64,000 bases of DNA from PALSA-243 sp049522755 (GTDB taxonomy: Bacteria > Acidobacteriota > Terriglobia > Bryobacterales > Bryobacteraceae): contig JBEKNN010000012.1 of NCBI GenBank assembly GCA_049522755.1, positions 1 through 64,000 on the forward strand, given 5' to 3'. This document shows positions 47,166-56,325 of this stretch, piece after piece (position 1 is the first letter of the stretch; each line of letters starts with the position of its first letter). The notes beneath the pieces are model-generated. The model saw only the letters and a list, made by a program, of their open reading frames with translations, was not told the origin of the DNA and ran no database searches. A program made the translations under genes and the position numbers.

Positions 47166-49781
47166 ATGCACTCCCCGCAAAGCTCCCTCCAATTTCTTAA
47201 CACAACCAATGTGCGTTGTCACCAATATTCTTGGAGCGTTACGTATGTTTTCTCCCTTGGCGTACTATTGGCGGTGGTTTTAAGTCACACGGCAGTTGCC
47301 CAGCAAGTAGCCCCGCAAGCCGCGCAGCAAGTGGCCCCGCAAGCCGCGCAGCAACCTGCCGGAGTGACTCAGAGTGTCACTCAAAATACCCCGGCGCCAG
47401 GCACGCAAAATCCAGTCGCCGCTGGTTCGCCGCCAATACCCGATCACAAGAGCTTGCCCGTGAATGAGTGGTATGTCAAGTCGCTCTTCCAGGAGTCCGA
47501 CGGGAAAGTTCACCATCTTCATGGCGGCGGCGTGGTTGAGAACAACGCCATGCTGATCAAGGCGGAGGAAATCGACTATGACGAAGAGACGGGCGTACTC
47601 ACAGCCCGCGGCAACGTTTACTATCACGACTTCGACCACAACGAGCAGCTCTGGTGCGATGAGGTGGAATACAACACCGAGACTGAGATCGGCAGATTTT
47701 ACGGCAACGTACGCGGCGAATCCATGCCCAAGGTGGTGGTGCGCAAAGGCATACTGACCGGCAACAGTCCATTTCACTTTGAGGGCGAGTGGGCCGAACG
47801 GCTGTGGGTCAAAGACGACCCCAAGTACATTTTGCACGACGGCTGGATAACCAATTGCAAAATGCCGAATCCGTGGTGGCACATGACGGCGCCGAAATTC
47901 GATATCATTCCCTACGACCGCGCTATTGGTTACCACAGTAAGTTCTTCTTGAAGAAGTTTCCCATCCTGATTTTCCCCATGCCCTTCTATCACTCGCTCA
48001 AGAAAGAGCCTCGCCACAGCGGCGTCCTGTTTCCGAACATCGTGCCGCGTTCGCAGCGCGGCTTTATGGTGGGTCTGGGGTATTACTGGGCCATCAACCG
48101 CAGTTACGATATCACTTACCGCTTTCTGGATTACAACACTAACGCCTTCGGCCACCATGTGGATTTTCGCGGCAAGCCATGGAAGGGCGCCGACTTCGAC
48201 TTTATCCTGATGGGAATGCAGGATGAAGGCGGCGCGCCCGGGACCGGAACTCCGGCGGTGAGCGGCGAGCCAGGCAGTGGAACTCCCAACCAGCGCTACA
48301 GCGGCGTGAATCTATACTTCACGGGCAAGGCCGACCTGGGCAACGGATGGACCGCGAATAGTCTGGTGGATTACGTTTCTTCTTTCCGGTTCCAGCAGGA
48401 ATGGGCGGAATCTTACAACGACGCCATAGGCGCGGAACACCACGCTGTGGCGTACCTCAACAAGGATTTCTCGAATTACACGTTCGACTTCGTTTTTTCG
48501 CGCACCATAAACTACCAGAATCAGGAAATACAGATCAATAATCCCACGCCTCCGGGCACGGAAGTTTCTTATAGTTATGTCCGCGACGCGGTAATCCTCC
48601 ACAAGCTGCCGGAAGCCGATTTCAGCGGCCGCAACCGGCGCATCTGGAAGAAGTTTCCGGTGTGGTTTTCGTTCGACTCGTCGGCGGGCTTGTACTACCG
48701 GCTGGAACCGATCTTCGAGAATACATCCACTCTGGTCAATACTTTTCAAACCAGTCAATTCAGTCCGCGGGTTCGTTTCGCGCCGCGCGTCTCGAGTGTG
48801 CTGCATTTGCTGGGAATCGATTTCACTCCCAGCCTGGGCCTCGACGAAACATGGTATGGCCAAAGCCAGAACGTTCAACTGGATCCTACCTATAACCAAC
48901 TCTTCTATCACGTGCAGAACTCCAGCATTACCCGGAACGCGCACGATTTCACGCTGGATATCGCGCTGCCTATGCTCGAGCGGGTGTATAACAAGAAGAC
49001 GATTTTCGGAGACAAGCTCAAACATGTAATCGAGCCCCGGATAACTTACAAGTATCTCAGCGGCATCGGAGCCGATTTCAACCGCTTCATCCGCTTCGAC
49101 GAAACCGATTTGCTGGCCAACACCAATGAGGTGACGCTCTCGTTGACGAACCGGATATATGCCAAGCGCGGCACTACTGTGCAGGAGATCTTCACCTGGG
49201 AGTTGATGCAGAAGCGCTATTTCAACCCCACCTTCGGCGGCGCGCTGCTGGCCGGGCAGCGCAACGTATTCGAGGCCACCGCGGACGTGACCGCGTACGC
49301 GTTTCTGACCGGGCCGCGAACCTATTCGCCGGTGGCGTCGATTCTGCGCGCCAGCCCCATCAACGGAGTTACTATTCAATGGCAGGCCGACTACGACCCG
49401 CTGTATCACCGCATCGTGGATAGCTCGGTTGAAGTGGGTTACCGATGGAAGAAAATCTACCACATCAGCGCCGCCGATAACGAAGTCCACAGCAATCCGC
49501 TGCTGACTCCCTATGCAGATCAGTACCGCGTCGACGCGGGCATCGGCGACGCCCAACACCGTGGATGGAACGCTCAGGGCAGCGTGGCATACGACATCCG
49601 GCAGAATCAATTGCAGTACGCGGCCATGCAGGTCACCTACAACACCGATTGCTGCGGGTTCAACGTGGAATACCGGCGCATCAACGCCGGTTTGAGGGAC
49701 GAATCCCAAATCTCATGGTCGTTCGCGATCGCCAACGTGGGGACCTTCGGAACGCTGAAAAAACAGGACCGGTTGTTCTAG
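47166..49781 (+). CDS. lptD: LPS-assembly outer membrane protein LptD
   Basis: LptD inserts lipopolysaccharide into the outer leaflet. The 871-residue product has a signal segment (about 27-46) and a Gln/Ala/Pro-rich stretch with a tandem VAPQAAQQ unit (24-base repeat, 47307-47354). The LptA-like N-terminal domain follows (about 95-230: GGGVVENNAMLIKAEEIDYD, VLTARGNVYYH), then the large LptD barrel (FPILIFPMPFYHSLKKEPRH; HVIEPRITYKYLSG). Length and order agree with the family. The start may be one of several. No lptE is nearby. Confidence 0.88.
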   Translation: MHSPQSSLQFLNTTNVRCHQYSWSVTYVFSLGVLLAVVLSHTAVAQQVAPQAAQQVAPQAAQQPAGVTQSVTQNTPAPGTQNPVAAGSPPIPDHKSLPVNEWYVKSLFQESDGKVHHLHGGGVVENNAMLIKAEEIDYDEETGVLTARGNVYYHDFDHNEQLWCDEVEYNTETEIGRFYGNVRGESMPKVVVRKGILTGNSPFHFEGEWAERLWVKDDPKYILHDGWITNCKMPNPWWHMTAPKFDIIPYDRAIGYHSKFFLKKFPILIFPMPFYHSLKKEPRHSGVLFPNIVPRSQRGFMVGLGYYWAINRSYDITYRFLDYNTNAFGHHVDFRGKPWKGADFDFILMGMQDEGGAPGTGTPAVSGEPGSGTPNQRYSGVNLYFTGKADLGNGWTANSLVDYVSSFRFQQEWAESYNDAIGAEHHAVAYLNKDFSNYTFDFVFSRTINYQNQEIQINNPTPPGTEVSYSYVRDAVILHKLPEADFSGRNRRIWKKFPVWFSFDSSAGLYYRLEPIFENTSTLVNTFQTSQFSPRVRFAPRVSSVLHLLGIDFTPSLGLDETWYGQSQNVQLDPTYNQLFYHVQNSSITRNAHDFTLDIALPMLERVYNKKTIFGDKLKHVIEPRITYKYLSGIGADFNRFIRFDETDLLANTNEVTLSLTNRIYAKRGTTVQEIFTWELMQKRYFNPTFGGALLAGQRNVFEATADVTAYAFLTGPRTYSPVASILRASPINGVTIQWQADYDPLYHRIVDSSVEVGYRWKKIYHISAADNEVHSNPLLTPYADQYRVDAGIGDAQHRGWNAQGSVAYDIRQNQLQYAAMQVTYNTDCCGFNVEYRRINAGLRDESQISWSFAIANVGTFGTLKKQDRLF

Positions 49782-49870
49782 CCGGGGCAGGCCGGGGTCC
49801 ACTCGGTTAACACTACCGGAATAACCAAAGACATCTTGAGCGCCGCTTCCCGCCGTGGCACCTTCAAGTA

Positions 49871-50308
49871 GTGCCTGATAGAAAGCGAGCAGCGTTGATG
49901 GAGACCCAGCTTCACGAAGACAGAATCATCACAAACGGCGAGCGCGAACGGCGGATCAAGCGGCGTTTTCACATCGCGGAGGATGTGCGCTACAAGATGC
50001 TTTATGGCCAGCGCCTCGCGGAAACCGGTTCGGGAAAGACCATGAACATCTCCAGCGGGGGCATCTGGTTCACCACCGAGGCAATGCTCACCTCGGGCAT
50101 GCCGATTGAGATCTCGATGACGTGGCCGGTACTTCTGAACGATTCCTGTCCTATGAAACTGATGATCTACGGATGCGTTGTGAGAAGCAACGACAAGAGC
50201 GCCGCCGTGGCCATCGAACGCTACGAATTCCGCACCCAGGGGCGGTCCCTGCAGGCGCAGCCAGGCGCGGTCGTGAGCTCGGCATTAGAACAGCGCGTAC
50301 ACGCCTGA
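49871..50308 (+). CDS. PilZ-domain protein (cyclic-di-GMP binding)
   Basis: The product is 145 residues from GTG 49871 or 136 from ATG 49898. The PilZ hallmark pair is present: the arginine motif (RRIKRRF) and NISSGGIWF, matching (D/N)-x-S-x-x-G. Strands such as MPIEISMTWPVLL follow. Members change conformation upon binding cyclic di-GMP and control motility or polysaccharide output. The nearby HD-GYP-like gene at 43293 could turn over the same signal, though the link is inference. Confidence 0.85.
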   Translation: MPDRKRAALMETQLHEDRIITNGERERRIKRRFHIAEDVRYKMLYGQRLAETGSGKTMNISSGGIWFTTEAMLTSGMPIEISMTWPVLLNDSCPMKLMIYGCVVRSNDKSAAVAIERYEFRTQGRSLQAQPGAVVSSALEQRVHA

Positions 50309-50363
50309 CGCGAGCCAGTCGGCTTTGGCCCCCCAACTGCTAGTAACAGGTGGGGAGAACGTC

Positions 50364-50513
50364 ATGCTCTGGACGATATTTGTGATTTTGTTGGTGTTGT
50401 GGCTGTTAGGAGTAGTATCCGCTTACACGCTTGGCGGCTTCATCCACATTCTACTGATTGTGGCGATCGCCATCTTGTGTATTCAGTTGATTTCGGGACG
50501 GCGCGCAGTTTAG
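50364..50513 (+). CDS. Lmo0937-family small membrane protein
   Basis: Forty-nine residues: MLWTIFVILLVLWLLGVVSA, then YTLGGFIHILLIVAIAILCI, then QLISGRRAV. The two hydrophobic helices with a central glycine turn match the Lmo0937 family of small stress-linked membrane proteins. GGGGAGAACGTC precedes the ATG at 50364. The open frame extends further up, but the ribosome site favours this start. The function is unknown. Confidence 0.82.
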   Translation: MLWTIFVILLVLWLLGVVSAYTLGGFIHILLIVAIAILCIQLISGRRAV

Positions 50514-50548
50514 TCCTCAAGATCACGCGGTCACGGTTCGGCGTCTTA

Positions 50549-51934
50549 TCAAGGGACAGGCCTCCCGGCCTGTCCTACAATTCGCACCCCAATCGGCTTG
50601 CCTGAGGGCACGTCGTCGAGCTCGAGAATGCCGGTGGGGTCGGTGGCGAATTCGGCCATCTCTTCATCGTCCACTTCCACTTCATAGATTCGCTTCGGCT
50701 CCAACCCCACGATGAACACCGGCTGCGCTTCTTCCAGATTGACTTGAAACTTGCCCGCGTTCTTGCCGAAGCAGATTACTGCCTCGGTCAATTCCATCTG
50801 GCCAGGTGGGCTTTGCGGATCGATCATAGTTACACGGCCGTCGCTGAACCGCTGCATTACGCCGTCGAAATGACCGAACCATTCGGCAGAATCTTCCCAG
50901 TTAGAGCGTATAAAAAGGCGACCGAACTCCGGCGCGTAGAATACCAGCGGCACGTGGTAGTAACTCAAGCCCGGCTGATAAGGGTTCGCCCAGAGGAATT
51001 CGTAAGGCGTGCCGAAGGCCGAGCGCATCAGGTATTTATCGTGCATCAGCCAGCCTTGCAGCACCTGGGTCTCGGGGGCGTTGGCGTCGTAAGCCACCAT
51101 GGCGAGCTCGGCTGCGCGGGAAAGGGCGGCCAACTGCAGATCCGGCTCGCCGGCCTTGCTCTCGGCGCCGATGAAATAGTCGTTCTCCGGCGCCTGGTAG
51201 GCCGCGGGATAGTAGCTGAGCAGGTGCTCGATGGGATACTCCTTGAAGAAGCGCGGATTGCTTTCGCGCAGATCGATCTTGACGTTATCCTGGATGGCGT
51301 GCAGCAGCTCGTAGAGCGCAAAGGCGTCGTCGCGGGAGACGATGTGCCGCCCATCCTTCAGCGCGGACGCAATCTTCCCGTCCCACCATTGGCGGATTAG
51401 CCGATCGAGCTCGCGCGGCGGGGTATCGGGGAAATCGTCGAAGAGCGCCACGGCGGCCAGCGCGCGCGACCGGGCGGCGCTCATGCCGGCATCGGCGGCG
51501 GACTCGGTCATGCGCCGGGAGAGGCGCGCGGCGAAATTCTGCCGCTCCGCGTCGCCGAGCAGATCCTGGCACCAATCGTAGACCAGCGCCATTTGACGCA
51601 GATCGGCTTCGGGACCGAGCGCCCAGGCGATGGCTTTGAGTCCCGCAGCCTTGTCGCCGGCCACCTGGTAATACAGGGCGCCCGCGAACCCGGGCTCAGG
51701 CATGGCAGCGCCGCCGGCCATCAGCGCTTCGAACTGCTGCCAGCGAAGCGAGACGCGCTCCCGCTCGCGGCGAAGCAGGCGCAGGCGGCCGGGCCGCAAG
51801 AAGAGGCGCGGGTGCGCAGTGGAGACCACGATGGGGTCGGCGGCAGGCGCCGCGGATTGAACCTGCGGCGTAGATTGGACTTGCCCCGGGGCTAGCGCCG
51901 CAGCGCAGACTGCAAGAACCAAAACGGCCTTCAT
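50549..51934 (-). CDS. Exported heparinase II/III-like protein
   Basis: The 461-residue protein starts at ATG 51934 with a signal peptide (MKAVLVLAVCAAALAPG). The N-terminal part (VSTAHPRLFLRPGRLRLLRR; ALVYDWCQDLLGDAERQNFA) resembles the alpha-toroid of heparinase/alginate-lyase-type proteins. The C-terminal part is beta-rich (FIRSNWEDSAEWFGHFDGVM). The catalytic residues of that family cannot be placed with confidence, so activity is uncertain. The last codons (IVGQAGRPVP) lie in an R3 hairpin repeat (50553-50580), so the repeat supplied the C-terminus and stop. Confidence 0.65.
   Translation of the reverse strand: MKAVLVLAVCAAALAPGQVQSTPQVQSAAPAADPIVVSTAHPRLFLRPGRLRLLRRERERVSLRWQQFEALMAGGAAMPEPGFAGALYYQVAGDKAAGLKAIAWALGPEADLRQMALVYDWCQDLLGDAERQNFAARLSRRMTESAADAGMSAARSRALAAVALFDDFPDTPPRELDRLIRQWWDGKIASALKDGRHIVSRDDAFALYELLHAIQDNVKIDLRESNPRFFKEYPIEHLLSYYPAAYQAPENDYFIGAESKAGEPDLQLAALSRAAELAMVAYDANAPETQVLQGWLMHDKYLMRSAFGTPYEFLWANPYQPGLSYYHVPLVFYAPEFGRLFIRSNWEDSAEWFGHFDGVMQRFSDGRVTMIDPQSPPGQMELTEAVICFGKNAGKFQVNLEEAQPVFIVGLEPKRIYEVEVDDEEMAEFATDPTGILELDDVPSGKPIGVRIVGQAGRPVP
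50553..50580. repeat. Palindromic repeat R3, copy 2, overlapping a gene end
   Basis: GGGACAGGCC, TCCC, GGCCTGTCC followed by TACAA. It forms the last codons of the heparinase-like gene on the minus strand. Confidence 0.7.
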
Positions 51935-52034
51935 GGAACTGATTGTGTCATAGGGACACACGGGGCGCCCAGCGCTGCTCACAACGGTAGCCGAATTATG
52001 CAGAAGATATATGATTTTAAATGACTTGTCTCCA

Positions 52035-52063
52035 TTGACACTTGGCGCTGCGATTGCTATTTC
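52035..52063 (+). promoter_or_regulatory. Promoter-like element, plus strand
   Basis: A perfect TTGACA (52035-52040) is 17 bases from TATTTC (52058-52063), which matches TATAAT at three of six positions. It points towards the structured segment at 52099-52224, with no reading frame downstream. Confidence 0.35.
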
Positions 52064-52098
52064 TAGTTGTGAATCGACGCAGTAGCCTCTTAAATCTG

Positions 52099-52224
52099 CC
52101 CTCTGCTGCAATTAGGCAGGAGGAAGAGGAGTGAGCCGAATTGACAGCGTGCTTGCGGGAGCCGATGTTGCAGGATTGAAGCTTACTCGTCTTCCTTTGT
52201 TGGTTGTATGCAGAGGGGTTTTTT
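52099..52224 (+). ncRNA. Candidate structured small RNA with intrinsic terminator
   Basis: The outer stem CCCTCTGC (52099-52106) pairs with GCAGAGGG (52210-52217) and is followed directly by TTTTTT at 52219-52224. An inner long stem pairs AGGAAGAGGAGTGAG (52121-52135) with CTTACTCGTCTTCCT (52182-52196): 13 Watson-Crick pairs, one G-U and one mismatch. A T-run right after a closing stem on the plus strand, in a gap between minus-strand genes, suggests a transcript of about 155 bases starting near 52070. I cannot name its class. 6S RNA is one possibility, without proof. Confidence 0.35.
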
Positions 52225-52303
52225 GTACTGGAAGGCTTTCATACTTACTGGTTTTATACGATCTCTCCGGAGGATCTAGGTAGCGGTAGTTGTTTGGTCG
52301 TTT

Positions 52304-52336
52304 CTGGTCAGGAAGTTTGGACGCGGAACTGACCAG
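52304..52336 (+). other. Inverted repeat between the two terminator-like structures
   Basis: CTGGTCAG (52304-52311) and CTGACCAG (52329-52336) are perfect complements with a 17-base loop. It may be part of a second RNA ending at 52456. Confidence 0.35.
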
Positions 52337-52401
52337 GGGCGTACGAGTCTTAATATCATAACCAGACAGCCCGACGCCGGGTCCCAGCCCAAACCCAGGG
52401 C

Positions 52402-52456
52402 GAGCCGCATCGGATTGAGTCCCGAAGGTCTTGGGGCCGGTCCGATGCGGTTTTTT
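52402..52456 (+). terminator. Intrinsic terminator-like hairpin, plus strand
   Basis: CCGCATCGGA (52402-52411) pairs perfectly with TCCGATGCGG (52441-52450), followed by TTTTTT (52451-52456). The 29-base loop contains GTCCCGAAGG and may fold further. On the minus strand no T-run follows, so it would act on a plus-strand transcript, although both neighbouring genes are on the minus strand. Confidence 0.5.
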
Positions 52457-52460
52457 CTTG

Positions 52461-52486
52461 TGGGACAGGCCTCCTGGCCGGTCGCG
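52461..52486. repeat. Palindromic repeat R3, copy 3 (imperfect)
   Basis: TGGGACAGGCC, TCCT, GGCCGGTCGCG. The right arm has diverged. Confidence 0.55.
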
Positions 52487-52584
52487 ACCCATACAACAAC
52501 CTAACAAGAATCGGGTAGGAGGGGCCTGCCGGTCCTCACACAATCGTCCCTCACGCAATCGTTCCTCACACGACAACGGAAGAA

Positions 52585-52610
52585 GACAGGCCGGGAGGCC
52601 TGGCCTACTT
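52585..52610. repeat. Palindromic repeat R3, copy 4, at the subtilase stop
   Basis: GACAGGCC, GGGA, GGCCTGGCC then TACTT. It includes the stop codon of the subtilase (52605-52607 on the minus strand). Confidence 0.6.
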
Positions 52611-55600
52611 CACTGGAAGGATAATGGTCTGCGGCGAACCGCCTGCTGTTTGCGAAGGCGAAGTCTGGCCGCCGATCGCAATCGTGATCGGCTGATTGCC
52701 CGCGCTGAGTCCCGAGGGCACATACACGTTGACCTGGTACAGGCCGACGAAGCCCGGAGAGAGACCGCTGAAGATCACTTGCGCCGGCTGCCCGCCGATA
52801 GTTACCACGGGCGTCGTAGTGGTGGCCGAGATCGAAGTTCCCGAGGCTGGCGAGCCGCTGGGCTGTTGATTCGTGACCGGGCCCAGGCCGTTGCAATAGA
52901 GAACGATTGCCTGCCCGGGCACGGCGGGGTTGCCGGATGTGATGAGATTGTTATTCTGATCCTGCGCGATAGCCACGTTGCCGCTAAGGAAGAAGCCCGG
53001 CGAAGTACTGGATAACGGAATGGTCACCACGTTCCCCCAGAAGCCTTCATCCACGTCGACCTTCATCTGCACGGAGGATTGGCCGGCCAGTTCCCAGGGG
53101 ACCCAGACGTTGACCTGCGTCGGGCTCACGAAGTCGATGTATCCGGGAACGCTGATGCCGGCCGATGGCACATCGAAGCTGACGGTGGTGAAATCGATTT
53201 GTAGAGGCAGGCTGCCATCGGTCGGAGAGTTCTGTGCGTTGGCCGAATCGTAAGTCAGATTGTTATAGATGGCGTAGTTACTGAGCGCCGTGGTATCCAG
53301 TAGATTGGTTCCGAAGATCGCGACATAAGATCCCGGAGAGATCTGGCTCTGGAAGGTGGCATCGTTGAGTATGCCGGCCGTGGTAATAGTGGGCTGCGAC
53401 GAGGTTGCCGAGATGAAGGCCTGGCCCTGGAACGTCTCCCCCGCCGCCGTTATATTGATTATCGGGGAACTCGGCGTCGAGCCAAGAGTGACCTCCGCGT
53501 AAGCGAAACCGTACTGGTCGGTGGGGCAGCTGACGGACGATGTGGAACTGGCCGGCGTGCAGGCCGGCTCGCCGTTGCCATAACTCAAGAAAGTCAAGCT
53601 GCCTCGCGAGGGGAGGGAAAACACCACGGGCGTGTTCGCGATGGGAACTCCATACTCATCGATGACCTGTACCACCAGGCTTCCGCCATCTTGCCCGGTA
53701 TAACCGCCAACCTCCGAGCCGAGTGGATTGACATTCGCGAAATCGAGCAGGCCATCGCCCACCAGAAGCATATAAGGGATTCGCATGGAAGCGCTCGATC
53801 CGCTCAAAACCACCGCGCCCGAGTATTCGCCGGCCACCGGCACTTTTCCGGTGACGCTCACTGTCAGTGTGGCCGAAGCGCCCGCCGCCAGCGAAAGGCT
53901 CGATGGCGAGGCCGTGAAGGTGGTTCCGGAAACGGTGGTGTTAGGCGCCACCGTGACCGCGAGCGTCTCCGGGCCCGATCCGAAATTCGTCACGGTGAAA
54001 CTCTTCGCCGCCGGCAGGGCCCCGCCGCTGGTCGCATAGCCAAAGGATGCCGTCGCCGGAGAGGCCGAAATGGTGGCGGTAATGGCCGCATTGGCGTCCA
54101 GTTGGCCGGCGCCCATCCATTCCACGTCCACTGGGTCTCCAAAATCGTCGGTTGTTATATTCTGCGCGGCCGAATTCACTATGGCGGATTTGATCTGCGC
54201 CGGCGTCAGGTTCGGATGCGCCTGCTTCACCAGCGCGGCAGCGCCGGCCACGATAGGCGTGGCTAAGCTGGTGCCGTCCACCGCCATGTACCGGTCCGAG
54301 CTGAACAGCGATTCGTCGCTAATGCTCGGCGCTGGATCGTAACTCTGCGCCGCGGTATACATGCCGCTGGCGAAGATCGCAGCTGGATCGACGCCGCCGA
54401 TGGCTACCAGATCGGGCTTGATCAGCCCTTCGGGCGTGGGTCCGAACGAGGAATAGCTGGCTAACTCGTTGGTAGTGATGGGAGGGCTGATCTCGTTATC
54501 TGAACTGTAGGCGGCGATAGTCTGCTCGATTCCGTTGTAGTCGATGGTGACAGGCTGGCCGGAGTTCGAATCGATATAACTCTTCAAGTTCAGTCCGTCG
54601 CTGTTTGAAACCATCACCGTGGGCCCGATGAAATCGGTGCTGATACCGCCCGGGGCGACCAGCGCGGAAGAGTCGGCCATGTAGAAAACAATGCCTACGG
54701 CGCCGGCAGTTTGGGCGTTGACCGCCTTTATATCGAACGTGCATGTGCCGCGTTCGATCAGGACTGTATAGCCGAGCAGAGATCCCGCCGGCAACGCCGA
54801 GCATGCCAAGCCGCTATCGCCCGTCGCCGTGACATCGATCATAGGAGCGGACATCGCCGCATACGAAAAGGGAGTGGAATCTCCCGCTAAGGCGACGATG
54901 CCTTTAAGACTCGAAGCGGCGCCGGACGAATTGATGCTGACGCTGGGATTGAAGACGTGCGAATTGGTGCTGGCGCCGACCGTGATCACCGAAGGCGCAA
55001 TCCCCGGAGTGGAGATGGAGTTGAAATACGGGTAATTTTCGCCCAGATCGAACGTATCGTCGCCGTCGTTGCCCGCCGCCACCACGACTACGGTTTTCTG
55101 TGCGGCGGCTTCATACGCCGAAGCCACCGGGTCGTTGGCCGCGCTGGTGGTCGCGATGGCGCCGAAGGAGAGGCTGATCACGTCCATGCCGTCGGCAACG
55201 GCATCGGACACGGCTGATATCAAGACGTCGTCCGTGGGGCCGTCGTTCACGCCCGGAGATCCCTGGATCTTGTAATTGCCGAGGAACGCTTTCGGGGCCA
55301 TACCGGTGAAGCTGACGGCTCCGCCGGTTGTGCTTGCGGCGGCGCCTGAATTGGTGAACCCGGCCGCGCAGGAGGCTGTCGCCGTCCCATGGCCGAAGCG
55401 GTCCCGAGGGGTGTAATCGTCCGGGTCCGATTGTGGCGCCGGATTGCTCGGGTTGGTGACAAAATCCAGTGCAAGCTGCCGTATGTAGCTGCGGGCGACG
55501 ATTACCTTATTAGTTGCGTACGCGCAGTCCGCGGGATACCCGGTAGTGCATTTGGGAAAACCGGAAGGGGTAGTCAGGGAAGGATCCTGGAATGCCGGAT

Positions 55601-56132
55601 GCGTTTGATCGATTCCGGTGTCGATAATGCCGATCTTCAATCCCGCGCCGGCATTGGAGAGGCCGCCTACCGAATTCCAGGCCAGCGTGCCGTTCAAGTT
55701 CGTGATCGCGCGATTCAGCGCAAGCTTGAAGCGTCGCATCTGCGTAACCGAAGTCACGCCCGGCAGGCTCTTGAGGCCGGCCGCCTGATCCGCCGATGCT
55801 GTGACAAAAAGCGCATTCAACAAATCGGTAACGGACCCGGTGACGCGCATGCCGCGCGATTCAATCTCTGAGGTGAGACTGGTCTGCTTGGCTTTGATCT
55901 GCTGCCGGTAAACGTCCGCGGTCGACGTTTGCATGTCTTCCCGCGAGGCGAAACGCGAAGCAACCGGCGGGTCCGCCAGGACAACCGTATAACGGTTAGG
56001 AACAAACACGGGGACGTGGCGGCTCGGGGTTTGGGCGAGGCCCGGCAAAGTTCCAAAAATAATCGATAAAATGGCGGACTGGAATATACGACGCCTGGTG
56101 GCATTCGACATGTGTTTCTTGACGAGATTCAT
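52605..56132 (-). CDS. Exported subtilisin-family serine protease with Solibacter-type C-terminal domain
   Basis: The 1175-residue protein starts at ATG 56132, preceded by CCGGAGCG. The frame stays open to 56303 but without a better start. A signal peptide precedes an inhibitor-like propeptide (RYTVVLADPPVASRF). The S8 triad follows: Asp in IGIIDTGIDQTHPAF (~170), His in RFGHGTATASCAAG (~247) and Ser in DGTSLATPIVAGAAALV (~621). A PA-like insert lies before the serine. Beta-sandwich domains occupy about 640-900. From ~915 the sequence (TFQSQISPGSYVAIFGTNLL ... YCNGLGPVTNQQPSGSPASG) matches the TIGR03437 Solibacter domain. It probably digests extracellular protein. Confidence 0.93.
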   Translation of the reverse strand: MNLVKKHMSNATRRRIFQSAILSIIFGTLPGLAQTPSRHVPVFVPNRYTVVLADPPVASRFASREDMQTSTADVYRQQIKAKQTSLTSEIESRGMRVTGSVTDLLNALFVTASADQAAGLKSLPGVTSVTQMRRFKLALNRAITNLNGTLAWNSVGGLSNAGAGLKIGIIDTGIDQTHPAFQDPSLTTPSGFPKCTTGYPADCAYATNKVIVARSYIRQLALDFVTNPSNPAPQSDPDDYTPRDRFGHGTATASCAAGFTNSGAAASTTGGAVSFTGMAPKAFLGNYKIQGSPGVNDGPTDDVLISAVSDAVADGMDVISLSFGAIATTSAANDPVASAYEAAAQKTVVVVAAGNDGDDTFDLGENYPYFNSISTPGIAPSVITVGASTNSHVFNPSVSINSSGAASSLKGIVALAGDSTPFSYAAMSAPMIDVTATGDSGLACSALPAGSLLGYTVLIERGTCTFDIKAVNAQTAGAVGIVFYMADSSALVAPGGISTDFIGPTVMVSNSDGLNLKSYIDSNSGQPVTIDYNGIEQTIAAYSSDNEISPPITTNELASYSSFGPTPEGLIKPDLVAIGGVDPAAIFASGMYTAAQSYDPAPSISDESLFSSDRYMAVDGTSLATPIVAGAAALVKQAHPNLTPAQIKSAIVNSAAQNITTDDFGDPVDVEWMGAGQLDANAAITATISASPATASFGYATSGGALPAAKSFTVTNFGSGPETLAVTVAPNTTVSGTTFTASPSSLSLAAGASATLTVSVTGKVPVAGEYSGAVVLSGSSASMRIPYMLLVGDGLLDFANVNPLGSEVGGYTGQDGGSLVVQVIDEYGVPIANTPVVFSLPSRGSLTFLSYGNGEPACTPASSTSSVSCPTDQYGFAYAEVTLGSTPSSPIINITAAGETFQGQAFISATSSQPTITTAGILNDATFQSQISPGSYVAIFGTNLLDTTALSNYAIYNNLTYDSANAQNSPTDGSLPLQIDFTTVSFDVPSAGISVPGYIDFVSPTQVNVWVPWELAGQSSVQMKVDVDEGFWGNVVTIPLSSTSPGFFLSGNVAIAQDQNNNLITSGNPAVPGQAIVLYCNGLGPVTNQQPSGSPASGTSISATTTTPVVTIGGQPAQVIFSGLSPGFVGLYQVNVYVPSGLSAGNQPITIAIGGQTSPSQTAGGSPQTIILPVK

Positions 56133-56325
56133 ATCGCTCCGGTTTCTATGAAGATCTCTTAACCTAACATGCGGACGAAGTTCGGGGACGAAACGTGCAG
56201 ATTCATATCTACTTCTAACACTGGTTTCGCGTTTTGGGCGCGAACTGTTTTGGCGCGAAATAAGGAGAGGCGCTTCCGATAAATTGGTAAAGGTATTTCT
56301 CAATGCGACGGCGCGGGATTGCAGT

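Larger units (their letters stand above)
51935..52604. other. 670-base gap with plus-strand RNA signals and repeats
   Basis: No protein gene is seen. It holds a plus-strand promoter-like pair (52035-52063), a structured segment ending in T-run (52099-52224), a terminator-like hairpin (52402-52456), R3 hairpins at 52461-52486 and 52585-52610, and short direct repeats TCCTCACACAATCG / TCCCTCACGCAATCG / TTCCTCACACGAC at 52532-52574. Confidence 0.6.
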
